Assembly: GCA_045648505.1 (NCBI GenBank)
Contig: JAZROD010000042.1
Location: 1-7,865 of the forward strand
Source: RGIG8700 sp045648505
GTDB taxonomy: Bacteria; Bacillota; Clostridia; RGIG6154
DNA length: 7,865 bases
Direction of reading: 5' to 3'
The notes below the pieces were generated by a model. That model saw only the letters and a list, made by a program, of their open reading frames with translations, ran no database searches and was not told the origin of the DNA. Shown piece after piece: positions 1 through 6,259 of the stretch (its first letter is position 1; every line of letters starts with the position of its first letter). Position numbers and translations under genes: made by a program.

Positions 1-558
1 CTTGATGACTTTATCAAGGAAGTATTTAAGATTGTTCCATAAATCTTCTTCTGTGATTTTGCTGTATGCTTCAAGAAGTGCTTTAAGACCGTCTTTTGTA
101 TAGCTTGAATCCCAACCGGGGAGTGAAAGCTCACCCTTTAATGGGTCCATTTTTTCAACAGTTGCTTCATCAAAAATAAGAGCATTTGAACCGTCAGGCA
201 ACTGATATGCCAAATCGGAACGAGTCCAGTCAAAAACAGGCATAAAGTTGTAGCAAACACAGTCAACCCCTGCTTTTGCAAGGTTTCTTATGGTTGTACA
301 GTAATTTTCTATGTATCTGTCTCTGTCACCTGTGCCCATTTTAATGTCTTCGTGAACAGGAACACTTTCAATAACAGAAAGTTCAAGCCCTGCATCTTCA
401 ATTTCTTTTTTTAGTTCCATTATTCTTTCAAAGCTCCAAACTTCGCCAACAGGAACATCGTATATTGCAGACACAATTCCTCTCATTCCGGGAATCTGTC
501 TTATTTTTTCTAATGTTACGGGATCATCTTTGCCGTACCAACGAAATGTCATAATCAT
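1..558 (-). CDS. uxuA: Mannonate dehydratase UxuA, N-terminal half (runs off left edge)
   Basis: Mannonate dehydratase dehydrates D-mannonate to 2-keto-3-deoxy-D-gluconate in the cytoplasmic hexuronate pathway. The 186 codons in the window are open to base 1, about half of the family's usual roughly 350 residues. Recognisable family blocks are the N-terminal TFRWYGKDDPVTLEKIRQIPG (residues 4-24), GIVSAIYDVPVGEVW (27-41), IESVPVHEDIK (63-73) and CYNFMPVFDWTR (102-113). The metal ligands of characterised members lie mostly in the C-terminal half, which is not visible here. The start is the ATG at 558-556, with GGAGG (complement of 568-572) 9 nt upstream; Met3 would sit too far from this site. 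It is the last visible gene of a minus-strand operon, 57 nt after the preceding isomerase-like gene, with a GC-rich hairpin repeat in the gap. Identity rests on strong motif recognition; activity on an altered substrate cannot be excluded. Confidence 0.93.
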   Translation of the reverse strand, partial: MIMTFRWYGKDDPVTLEKIRQIPGMRGIVSAIYDVPVGEVWSFERIMELKKEIEDAGLELSVIESVPVHEDIKMGTGDRDRYIENYCTTIRNLAKAGVDCVCYNFMPVFDWTRSDLAYQLPDGSNALIFDEATVEKMDPLKGELSLPGWDSSYTKDGLKALLEAYSKITEEDLWNNLKYFLDKVIK

Positions 559-584
559 TGTACTTTTCCTCCACATTATGTAAC

Positions 585-606
585 GGGCGACCACACAGGG
601 TCGCCC
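585..606. repeat. GC-rich inverted repeat (hairpin) upstream of uxuA
   Basis: A perfect 8-bp stem, GGGCGACC (585-592) and GGTCGCCC (599-606), encloses a 6-nt loop. It is strikingly GC-rich against the AT-rich surroundings. It lies between the stop of the isomerase gene (616) and the uxuA ribosome binding site (568-572). Neither strand has a T-run directly after the stem, so it is not an intrinsic terminator. The flanking GTAGGGGCGACC on the minus strand resembles short intergenic palindromes dispersed in many bacterial genomes. It may modulate operon mRNA stability or processing ahead of uxuA (inference). Confidence 0.75.
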
Positions 607-615
607 CTACGCATT

Positions 616-1401
616 TTATTTTTCAAAATACTTTGGAACTAAAAAGTGATAGCTCTGTTTAAGGCTGTCAAAAGGACTTCCCTCGCAAGTATCCTGTTCA
701 ACAACTGCATAAGGCACATTTGCTTCCCTGCAAGCCTCAATAACACCGTCCCAGTCAATATTACCTGCACCAACCTCGCAAAGCTGAATATCAGGCTTGC
801 CGTTTGCAACTCTTATATCTTTAAGATGCACGCAGGCAATTCTGTCTTTAAGCTTTTTAATGTAGTCCACAGGGTTAACGCCTGAAAAAGACAGCCAGTA
901 AACATCTAAAATAAACTTGAATTTTTCAGGGTCTGTGTTTTCGACCATATAATCAAACCAGTATTTGCCGTTATATTTTGCAAATTCAAGGTGATGGTTG
1001 TGGCAACAGAAAACAAGACCTTCTTCATAAAGTCTGTCTGCAATCTTGTTAAAGTCTGAAAGGAACTTGTCCATTCCCTCTTTTGTAATACCATCGCTCC
1101 ATACATTTTCAATGTATACTGAGCCAATACCTGCATACTTTATGCCGATTGTTTTGTGAAACTCAATTTCTTTTTCAATGTTTTCAAGATAGCTCTGTGG
1201 AGCACGGTGTGTGCAAACTGCATAAAGACCGTACTTGTCAAGGGTTTCTTTTATAAATTCAGGCTCAAAATCACCAATGCCCGAAAGCTGAACAAAGGTG
1301 TAGCCGATTTCTTTAACTTTTCTGCAGGTTTCGTCAAAATCTTCCTTTGTCTGACAGAATTCTCTCACAGTATAATACTGCGCACCAACCTTATTTAACA
1401 T
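616..1401 (-). CDS. Sugar phosphate isomerase/epimerase-like TIM-barrel protein (AP-endonuclease-2 fold), IolE-like
   Basis: This 261-residue cytoplasmic protein belongs to the xylose-isomerase-like TIM-barrel superfamily, which includes inosose dehydratases, sugar epimerases and 3-keto-sugar lyases. It opens with VGAQYYTVRE (5-14), a typical first strand. The likely metal site is assembled from CHNHHLEF (133-140, Glu139), FILDVYW (163-169, Asp166), VHLKD (191-195, His192) and VVEQD (233-237, Glu235). GAGNIDWDGVIEA (211-223) is also characteristic. All expected ligand positions are present, so it is probably active. The ATG at 1401 has GAGGAG (complement of 1409-1414) 7 nt upstream. It follows the Gfo/Idh/MocA gene by 47 nt, a gap largely filled by a heptad repeat, and precedes uxuA. 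The substrate is unknown: keto-sugar dehydration, epimerisation or lyase chemistry would all fit. It differs clearly from the other isomerase in the operon (2570-3385), so the two are not a recent duplication. Confidence 0.85.
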   Translation of the reverse strand: MLNKVGAQYYTVREFCQTKEDFDETCRKVKEIGYTFVQLSGIGDFEPEFIKETLDKYGLYAVCTHRAPQSYLENIEKEIEFHKTIGIKYAGIGSVYIENVWSDGITKEGMDKFLSDFNKIADRLYEEGLVFCCHNHHLEFAKYNGKYWFDYMVENTDPEKFKFILDVYWLSFSGVNPVDYIKKLKDRIACVHLKDIRVANGKPDIQLCEVGAGNIDWDGVIEACREANVPYAVVEQDTCEGSPFDSLKQSYHFLVPKYFEK

Positions 1402-1420
1402 ATTTTTTCTCCTCTTTTAA

Positions 1421-1450
1421 TTGTGAATTGTGCATTGTGAATTGTGCATT
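1421..1450 (-). repeat. Heptanucleotide tandem repeat, copy A (4 units)
   Basis: The 14-mer TTGTGAATTGTGCA occurs twice in exact tandem (1421-1434 and 1435-1448), followed by TT. It is itself two related 7-mers, TTGTGAA and TTGTGCA, giving four heptads. Read on the minus strand, the units TGCACAA/TTCACAA begin directly after the TAA stop of the oxidoreductase gene (1451-1449) and end about 6 nt before the next gene's GAGGAG site. The same heptads recur after folD and rdgB. Confidence 0.9.
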
Positions 1451-2567
1451 AATATGTGTCTGCTTTTGATGTTGCAATCTTTTCTTTGAGAATTTCATAA
1501 AATTCATCGTGTGGGAAGTTGTTAACATCAATTTCTTTGCCTGTCCAACTGCTTAAGTGGATAGCATTTGAAATTGTAAGACCTTTTATGCCTTCAACAC
1601 CGGGTGCTAAAAGCGGAGTGCCATTTTCAACTGCAGAAACAAAGTCTTTGAAAATACCAACATGCTGTTCCCCTGATGATAAGGTTCTGCAAAGCTCACT
1701 TTTCCAGCATTGAGGTGCTGCAAAAGGCGTTGTGTTTATTTTGTTGTGTTCTCTTTCTGAAATTTCGTTTCTGAAGAATGTAATCTTATCGTCTTCAAAA
1801 ACAACCTTTCCCATATCACAGGCAATTTCAAGTCTGTTTGTTCCTGGTGCTTCACCTGTTGAAGCAATGTATGTACCTGTCATACCGTTTTCATACTCAA
1901 AAAATGCAGTTAAATCGTCTTCTACTTCAATGTCATAGTATTTACCGTAAGAAACCTTTGCAAAAATCTTATCAGGCATACCAAACATCCATTGCCAAAG
2001 GTCAAGCTGATGTGGATTCTGGTTTATAAGAGCACCGCCGCCCTCATACTTCCAGTTTGAACGCCATGAAGATGAATCGTGGTAAGCCTGAGGTCTGTAC
2101 CAGTTTGTAATAACCCAGCTTACTCTTTTTATAGTTCCAAGGTCGCCTCTGTCTATCATTTCTTTGATTTTTCTGAAGGATTCATTTGTTCTCTGGTTGT
2201 ACATCATAGAGAAAACTTTTCCGCTTTTTTCAGCAGCCTCATTCATCTCTAAAACCTGCTTTGTATAAACCCCTGCAGGTTTTTCACAGATAACATCAAG
2301 ACCTGCTTCAAAAGCTTTAATTGCGAGCTGTGGATGGTCGTAATGAGGAACTGCAATAACAACTGCATTTATTAATCCTGATTTATACATTTCTTCTGCA
2401 TCCTTAAAGAAAGGAATGTCTTTGTAATTTTTTTCAGCAAACTGCTTTCTTTCTTCGGCGATATCACAGATTGCACCAACCTCCATACCGGGAACTTGAC
2501 CTTTAACAATATTAGAAAGGTGGATTGCACCCATATTACCAATACCAATAATACCTATTTTAACCAT
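1449..2567 (-). CDS. Gfo/Idh/MocA family NAD(P)-dependent oxidoreductase
   Basis: A complete 372-residue dehydrogenase of a family that oxidises or reduces sugar hydroxyl/keto groups with NAD(P). The N-terminal Rossmann fold carries GIGNMG (8-13). Acidic Asp35 after the second strand suggests NAD(H) preference. The family EKP motif is Glu95-Lys96-Pro97. The C-terminal substrate domain has GGGALINQNPHQLDLWQW (177-194), with the usual His186 and Asp189. Length is normal and no frame break is visible. The ATG at 2567 lies only 2 nt after the TAA of the upstream isomerase gene, and its GGAGGG site (2574-2579) is inside that gene's last codons, so translation is probably coupled. The neighbours are two isomerase-fold proteins and UxuA. 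It could be a 3-dehydrogenase acting on glycosides, or it could supply mannonate from a keto-acid; the sequence does not decide. Family assignment is very secure, substrate is not. Confidence 0.92.
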   Translation of the reverse strand: MVKIGIIGIGNMGAIHLSNIVKGQVPGMEVGAICDIAEERKQFAEKNYKDIPFFKDAEEMYKSGLINAVVIAVPHYDHPQLAIKAFEAGLDVICEKPAGVYTKQVLEMNEAAEKSGKVFSMMYNQRTNESFRKIKEMIDRGDLGTIKRVSWVITNWYRPQAYHDSSSWRSNWKYEGGGALINQNPHQLDLWQWMFGMPDKIFAKVSYGKYYDIEVEDDLTAFFEYENGMTGTYIASTGEAPGTNRLEIACDMGKVVFEDDKITFFRNEISEREHNKINTTPFAAPQCWKSELCRTLSSGEQHVGIFKDFVSAVENGTPLLAPGVEGIKGLTISNAIHLSSWTGKEIDVNNFPHDEFYEILKEKIATSKADTY

Positions 2568-2569
2568 AT

Positions 2570-3385
2570 TTATCCCTCCAATAAAATCTTTAGCGAATTA
2601 TAAGCAAGTGTAAAAGTATTTTCCCCGCCCTTTTCAAGCTTAAGCATTTTATTGTCAAGCTCTAAATCTGCAAGACCTTCAAAAGTGCCAAGATGAGGCT
2701 CTAAACTTAAAAATCCGTCATAACCTTCTTTTTTAAGTTCATCAATGATGTATTTAATGTTGCCGTTACCTGCTCCTGCAGGAACAATTGTACCATCATC
2801 TCTTGAATCTTTGATGTGCATATATGCAACATATTTTTTAAGCATTTCAAAAGCTTTGATTGTATCTTCCCCACACTGCACAAAGTTTGCAGGATCAAAA
2901 ACCGCTTTAAAGTTTTCAGAGTTTACTGCCTCTAAAATTTCAAGGCATCTTTCTGCCCTGTCGCCGTATATGTCTTTTTCGTTTTCGTGAAGAAGAACAA
3001 TATTTTCTTTTTCGGCATAATCTGCCATTTTCTTTAATGCAGAAATAACTGCATCCTTTTCTTCATAAGCATTGTAAAAACTGAACATTCTTATAAATCC
3101 GCAGTCAAGTATTTTGGCAATTTCCACTATGTGTTTAAAAAGCTCAAAATCTTTTTGAGCGTCTTTAATATCAACCTTTCCGATTGGTGAGCCGATTGAA
3201 GATGCTTTAATTCCTGCCTTGTCCATTTTATTTTTAAGTTCTTTTGCTTCCTCAAGGGTTAAAAGGGAAATATTTTTTCCGTCAATACCCCTTGGTTCAA
3301 AGTATTTAATATTCAATTTGTTAAGAACCTGAAACTGTATATCTATGTTTTTATCTATTTCATCTGAAAATCCTGAAATATACAT
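2570..3385 (-). CDS. Sugar phosphate isomerase/epimerase-like TIM-barrel protein, first gene of the operon
   Basis: A 271-residue TIM-barrel protein of the xylose-isomerase-like (AP-endonuclease-2) superfamily. It begins MYISGFSDEI, a common opening in Firmicutes members. Key blocks are YFEPRG (28-33), SSIGSPIGK (62-70), LLHENEK (131-137, Glu134), VFDPANFVQCGED (162-174, Asp164), YMHIKDSRDD (188-197, His190, Lys192, Asp193), GAGNGNI (204-210) and LSLEPHL (226-232, Glu229). Together these give the Glu/Asp/His/Glu metal set of the superfamily. The ATG at 3385 is preceded by GGAGGTG (complement of 3391-3397), an excellent site 5 nt away. It is the promoter-proximal gene of the minus-strand operon and is divergent from the AraC-type regulator. 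The substrate cannot be named. Keto-sugar isomerase, dehydratase and 3-keto-glycoside lyase are the plausible alternatives, given the adjacent oxidoreductase. Confidence 0.87.
   Translation of the reverse strand: MYISGFSDEIDKNIDIQFQVLNKLNIKYFEPRGIDGKNISLLTLEEAKELKNKMDKAGIKASSIGSPIGKVDIKDAQKDFELFKHIVEIAKILDCGFIRMFSFYNAYEEKDAVISALKKMADYAEKENIVLLHENEKDIYGDRAERCLEILEAVNSENFKAVFDPANFVQCGEDTIKAFEMLKKYVAYMHIKDSRDDGTIVPAGAGNGNIKYIIDELKKEGYDGFLSLEPHLGTFEGLADLELDNKMLKLEKGGENTFTLAYNSLKILLEG
2574..2579 (-). promoter_or_regulatory. Ribosome binding site for the oxidoreductase, inside the upstream gene
   Basis: GGAGGG on the minus strand lies 6 nt before the ATG at 2567 and overlaps the last codons (Glu-Gly) before the TAA stop at 2572-2570. 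Termination and restart happen within a few nucleotides, a standard arrangement for translational coupling and matched protein levels. Confidence 0.85.
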
Positions 3386-3410
3386 ATATACACCTCCTTA
3401 ATTGTATTTT

Positions 3411-3438
3411 AATATAAATATTGTTAAAGTTCTATCAG
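3411..3438 (-). promoter_or_regulatory. Candidate sigma-A promoter of the catabolic operon
   Basis: On the minus strand CTGATA (3438-3433) and TATATT (3416-3411) are separated by 16 bp, matching 4/6 and 5/6 of the TTGACA/TATAAT consensus. A transcript would start near 3404, giving a leader of about 18 nt with GGAGGTG close to the ATG. The weak -35 would suit an activator-dependent promoter. An alternative -35, TTGTCA (3449-3444), has only a poor -10 at the right distance. Confidence 0.45.
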
Positions 3439-3440
3439 TA

Positions 3441-3469
3441 TTTTGACAAAAACATTGCCAAAATTGACC
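3441..3469. promoter_or_regulatory. Possible regulator binding region in the divergent intergenic region
   Basis: TTTTG-A-CAAAA (3441-3451) is a perfect short inverted repeat with one central base. TTGAC occurs at 3443 and again at 3464, 21 bp apart (two helical turns), with a related TTGCC at 3455 between them. AraC-family proteins usually bind two direct half-sites on one face of the helix. The segment lies just upstream of the candidate operon promoter and overlaps the regulator's own -35, so it would suit divergent control. In such AT-rich DNA these short matches may be chance. Confidence 0.3.
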
Positions 3470-3483
3470 TTTTGAGATATAAT
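3455..3483 (+). promoter_or_regulatory. Sigma-A type promoter of the AraC-family regulator gene
   Basis: TTGCCA (3455-3460) and a perfect TATAAT (3478-3483) are spaced by 17 bp. Initiation would fall near 3488-3491, almost on the GAGGTG ribosome binding site (3490-3495) of the TTG-started regulator. The leader would then be only about 12-15 nt, leaving no room for RNA-level control. Confidence 0.65.
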
Positions 3484-3502
3484 TGCTGTGAGGTGAAAAA
3501 AA

Positions 3503-4312
3503 TTGGCGCTTATATACAAATATTCAGGCAAAGGTTTTTCCATTGCCAAAAGCTTCACTACCCATCCGAAAACAGAAGAATTTCTTCTTCATAATCATAC
3601 AGGATATGAAATCCTTTTTGTGTTCAAAGGTAATGTTATTCAGCTTGTGGAAGGCAATACCTATAATGTATCCAAAAAAGATATGATTATAGTAAGAAAC
3701 GATGAATTTCATCAGTTGTTCCCAAAAGATGAAGAATACGAGCGAATTATTCTTGGCATAGACAAAAACTTTTTTGAAGAAAACGGAATTGAAAAAGCGG
3801 TTTTGATTTTTGAAGAAAGAAAAAGCGGTGAAGGAAACTTAATAAGCTCAAAGGACACCATCTCATCAGGTCTTTATGACTGTGTTTTGAAAATTGACGA
3901 ATTTATAAAAGAAGATGCACCCGAAAGCATAATAAGAGCAGTTTTATCGGAATTTTTATATCGTCTTTCAAAAATAAATAAAAGTACATCCCCACAGAAA
4001 AGAACAGACAAGCTTATAAAAGAAATAATTGATTATATTTCCGAAAACTTCAACAGTATTGAGGATATAGATGAAATTGCGGAAAAGTTTTTTATCTCAA
4101 AAGCCTATCTTTGCAGAAAGTTCAAAAAAGAAACAGGCTTCACCTTAAATAAATATATCACAAACAAAAGAATGCTTTTTGTTAAAGAAAGATACTCAAA
4201 AGGCGAAAGCTTAACAAAGCTTGCAACTGATGCAGGTTTTTCAAGCTATGCAGGATTTTACAAGGCATACACAAAAGAAACAGGTAAAAGCCCCAAAAAA
4301 ATGCTTGATTGA
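3503..4312 (+). CDS. AraC-family transcriptional regulator with N-terminal cupin sensor domain
   Basis: A 269-residue cytoplasmic DNA-binding protein. Residues about 25-90 form a cupin-type sensing domain, with HNHTGYEILFVFKG (30-43: His30, His32, Glu36) and a later His70. The C-terminal about 100 residues are the double helix-turn-helix of the AraC/XylS family: first HTH IDEIAEKFFISKAYLCRKF (189-207), second SLTKLATDAGFSSYAGFYKA (236-255), followed by the family signature ending TGKSPKKMLD. Translation starts at TTG 3503, supported by GAGGTG (3490-3495) 7 nt upstream; there is no ATG before Met61. It is divergent from the isomerase/oxidoreductase/uxuA operon across a 117-bp region, which makes it the likely activator of that operon, sensing a sugar or sugar acid. 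The effector is unknown. Its final codons contain the -35 box of the ygiQ promoter, and no terminator follows it, so it may read through into ygiQ. Confidence 0.9.
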   Translation: MALIYKYSGKGFSIAKSFTTHPKTEEFLLHNHTGYEILFVFKGNVIQLVEGNTYNVSKKDMIIVRNDEFHQLFPKDEEYERIILGIDKNFFEENGIEKAVLIFEERKSGEGNLISSKDTISSGLYDCVLKIDEFIKEDAPESIIRAVLSEFLYRLSKINKSTSPQKRTDKLIKEIIDYISENFNSIEDIDEIAEKFFISKAYLCRKFKKETGFTLNKYITNKRMLFVKERYSKGESLTKLATDAGFSSYAGFYKAYTKETGKSPKKMLD

Positions 4313-4333
4313 AGCAAAAAAAACTGATATAAT
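4305..4333 (+). promoter_or_regulatory. Extended -10 promoter of ygiQ
   Basis: TTGATT (4305-4310) and TATAAT (4328-4333) are spaced by exactly 17 bp, with a TG at 4325-4326 giving a full TGnTATAAT extended -10. The -35 overlaps the last codons and stop of the regulator gene (stop 4310-4312). A second TATAAT at 4337-4342 lacks a -35 at suitable distance. This promoter separates expression of the housekeeping genes from the catabolic regulator. Confidence 0.75.
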
Positions 4334-4363
4334 TTCTATAATATATACTTGAAGAGGTTTGCG

Positions 4364-6259
4364 ATGAAAAATTTTTTGCCGATTTGCAAGTCGGACCTGG
4401 AAAAATTGAATATTGAGCAGCTTGATTTTATTTTAGTAAGCGCAGATGCCTATGTTGACCACTCTTCCTTTGGCCACGCAATTATTGCAAGGACTTTAGA
4501 GGCAGAGGGGTTCAGTGTGGGTATTATTGCTCAACCCGACTGGCATAGCTGTGAAGATTTCAAAAAGCTTGGCAGACCAAGACTTGGTGCACTTGTTGCA
4601 ACGGGTAATATAGACTCAATGGTGTGCCACTACACCGCATCAAAAAAGAAAAGAAATGATGACAGTTATTCACCCGGTGGCAAAAGCGGATACCGTCCCG
4701 ACAGACCTGCAATAGTTTACACAAACAGACTTAAAGAAGCATTTGAAGGAATTGACGTTATAATCGGCGGTATTGAGGCATCTTTAAGGCGATTTGCCCA
4801 CTATGATTACTGGGACGATAAAGTAAGAAATTCTATTGCAATAGATTCGGGTGCAGACCTTGTTATATACGGAATGGGCGAAAAACAGATTGTTGAAATT
4901 GCCCACAAGCTTAATGAAGGATTTAAGGCATCTGAAATCACTTTTGTGGACGGAACTTGCTATGTTGCAAAAGAGCCACCAAAGGATGCAGTTATAATTC
5001 CATCTTATGAAGAAGTAAAAAGAGATAAAAAGAAATATGCAGAGGCTTTTATGATGCAATCTGACAATCAGAATGCATTTTCAGGGAAAATCCTTGCACA
5101 AAAGCATCACGACAGATATGTTATAGTAAATAAACCAATGGCACCTCTTACAAGAAAAGAGCTTGACAGAACCTATTCTCTGCCATTTATGGGAACATAT
5201 CACCCAATCTATGAAAAAGATGGTGGAATACCTGCAATACAAGAGGTTAAATTCAGTTTAACATCTTCAAGAGGATGTTTTGGAAACTGTAATTTCTGTG
5301 CATTAACCTTCCATCAGGGAGCAGTTGTTACCTCAAGAAGTCAGCAGTCTATTATAAAAGAAGCGGAAAAAATGGTGTGGGATCCTGATTTTAAAGGATA
5401 TATTCACGATGTGGGCGGACCTACTGCAAACTTCAGAAAAGCATCCTGCAAAAAGGCGTCTGAAAAAGGCACTTGTGCAAGAAAGAGATGTCTTTTCCCT
5501 ACCGCCTGCGAAAACCTTGAAATAGACCATAAAGAATACGGTGAGCTTTTAAGAAAACTTGCACAAATTCCAAAGGTTAAAAAGGTTTTTGTTCGTTCAG
5601 GCATAAGATACGATTATTTAATTTACGATAAAGACACTTCTTTTATGAAACAACTCATAAAAGACCATGTAAGCGGTCAGCTTAAAGTTGCACCTGAGCA
5701 TGTTTCGGATAATGTTCTTTATTATATGGGTAAGCCATCAAGAAAAGTATATGACAAATTCTGTAAAAAGTATTTTGATATAAATAAAGAGCTTGGCAAA
5801 GAACAGTATGTTGTTCCATATTTAATGTCAAGCCATCCGGGAAGCACAATTAAAGATGCAATTGAGCTTGCAGAGTATTTAAGGGATATAAAATACTCCC
5901 CCGAACAGGTTCAGGACTTTTATCCAACACCGGGTACAATGTCCACAACAATGTTCTATACGGGACTTGACCCAAGAACTATGAAAGAGGTTTATGTTCC
6001 CCGTTCTTACGAGGAAAAAAGAACTCAAAGGGCACTTCTTCAGTACAGAAAACCCGAAAACTACGAAATTGTTAAAAAAGCACTGATTAAAGCAGGAAGA
6101 ACTGACTTAATCGGCTTTGATAAAAATTGTTTAATAAGACCGAGAATAATAAAAGGAGATAAAAATTATGGCAATGATAATAGACGGAAAGAAAGTTTCA
6201 GCAAGAATAAAGGAAGAGGTAAGACAGGAAGTAGTCGCTCTAAAGGGAAAAGGCGTTAA
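4364..6259 (+). CDS. ygiQ: YgiQ family radical SAM protein
   Basis: A 631-residue radical SAM protein of the YgiQ (UPF0313) family; its reaction is not known. The N-terminal part contains SADAYVDHSSFGHAIIARTLE, the usual opening. The radical SAM cluster motif is Cys305-x3-Cys309-x2-Cys312 within SSRGCFGNCNFCAL. A second Cys set (362, 371, 376, 382) precedes the conserved LEIDH. Later conserved blocks include SGQLKVAPEH, MSSHPGST and QDFYPTPGTMSTTMFYTG. I prefer ATG 4364, with GAGG (4354-4357) 6 nt upstream, over an in-frame TTG at 4349 that precedes the site. The last 30 residues are a lysine/arginine-rich tail read in another frame through the start of folD. Basic tails are common in the family, but this one could also result from a displaced stop codon. 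Transcribed from its own promoter at 4305-4333. Confidence 0.93.
   Translation: MKNFLPICKSDLEKLNIEQLDFILVSADAYVDHSSFGHAIIARTLEAEGFSVGIIAQPDWHSCEDFKKLGRPRLGALVATGNIDSMVCHYTASKKKRNDDSYSPGGKSGYRPDRPAIVYTNRLKEAFEGIDVIIGGIEASLRRFAHYDYWDDKVRNSIAIDSGADLVIYGMGEKQIVEIAHKLNEGFKASEITFVDGTCYVAKEPPKDAVIIPSYEEVKRDKKKYAEAFMMQSDNQNAFSGKILAQKHHDRYVIVNKPMAPLTRKELDRTYSLPFMGTYHPIYEKDGGIPAIQEVKFSLTSSRGCFGNCNFCALTFHQGAVVTSRSQQSIIKEAEKMVWDPDFKGYIHDVGGPTANFRKASCKKASEKGTCARKRCLFPTACENLEIDHKEYGELLRKLAQIPKVKKVFVRSGIRYDYLIYDKDTSFMKQLIKDHVSGQLKVAPEHVSDNVLYYMGKPSRKVYDKFCKKYFDINKELGKEQYVVPYLMSSHPGSTIKDAIELAEYLRDIKYSPEQVQDFYPTPGTMSTTMFYTGLDPRTMKEVYVPRSYEEKRTQRALLQYRKPENYEIVKKALIKAGRTDLIGFDKNCLIRPRIIKGDKNYGNDNRRKESFSKNKGRGKTGSSRSKGKRR
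6154..6158 (+). promoter_or_regulatory. Ribosome binding site of folD inside ygiQ
   Basis: AGGAG lies 9 nt upstream of the folD ATG (6168) and within the ygiQ reading frame. It fixes the folD start well inside the ygiQ 3' end. Ribosomes finishing ygiQ would cross this site before reaching their stop at 6257, so folD initiation competes with ygiQ elongation. Confidence 0.85.

Noticed and set aside
585..606. Intrinsic terminator before uxuA
   Set aside because: No T-run follows the stem on either strand, and uxuA has a strong ribosome binding site consistent with operon read-through.
3464..3483. TTGACC as the -35 for the regulator promoter
   Set aside because: It is only 8 bp from TATAAT; TTGCCA at 3455 has the correct 17-bp spacing.
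4349..4363. TTG start giving YgiQ five extra residues
   Set aside because: The GAGG site at 4354-4357 lies after this TTG and correctly spaced before ATG 4364.
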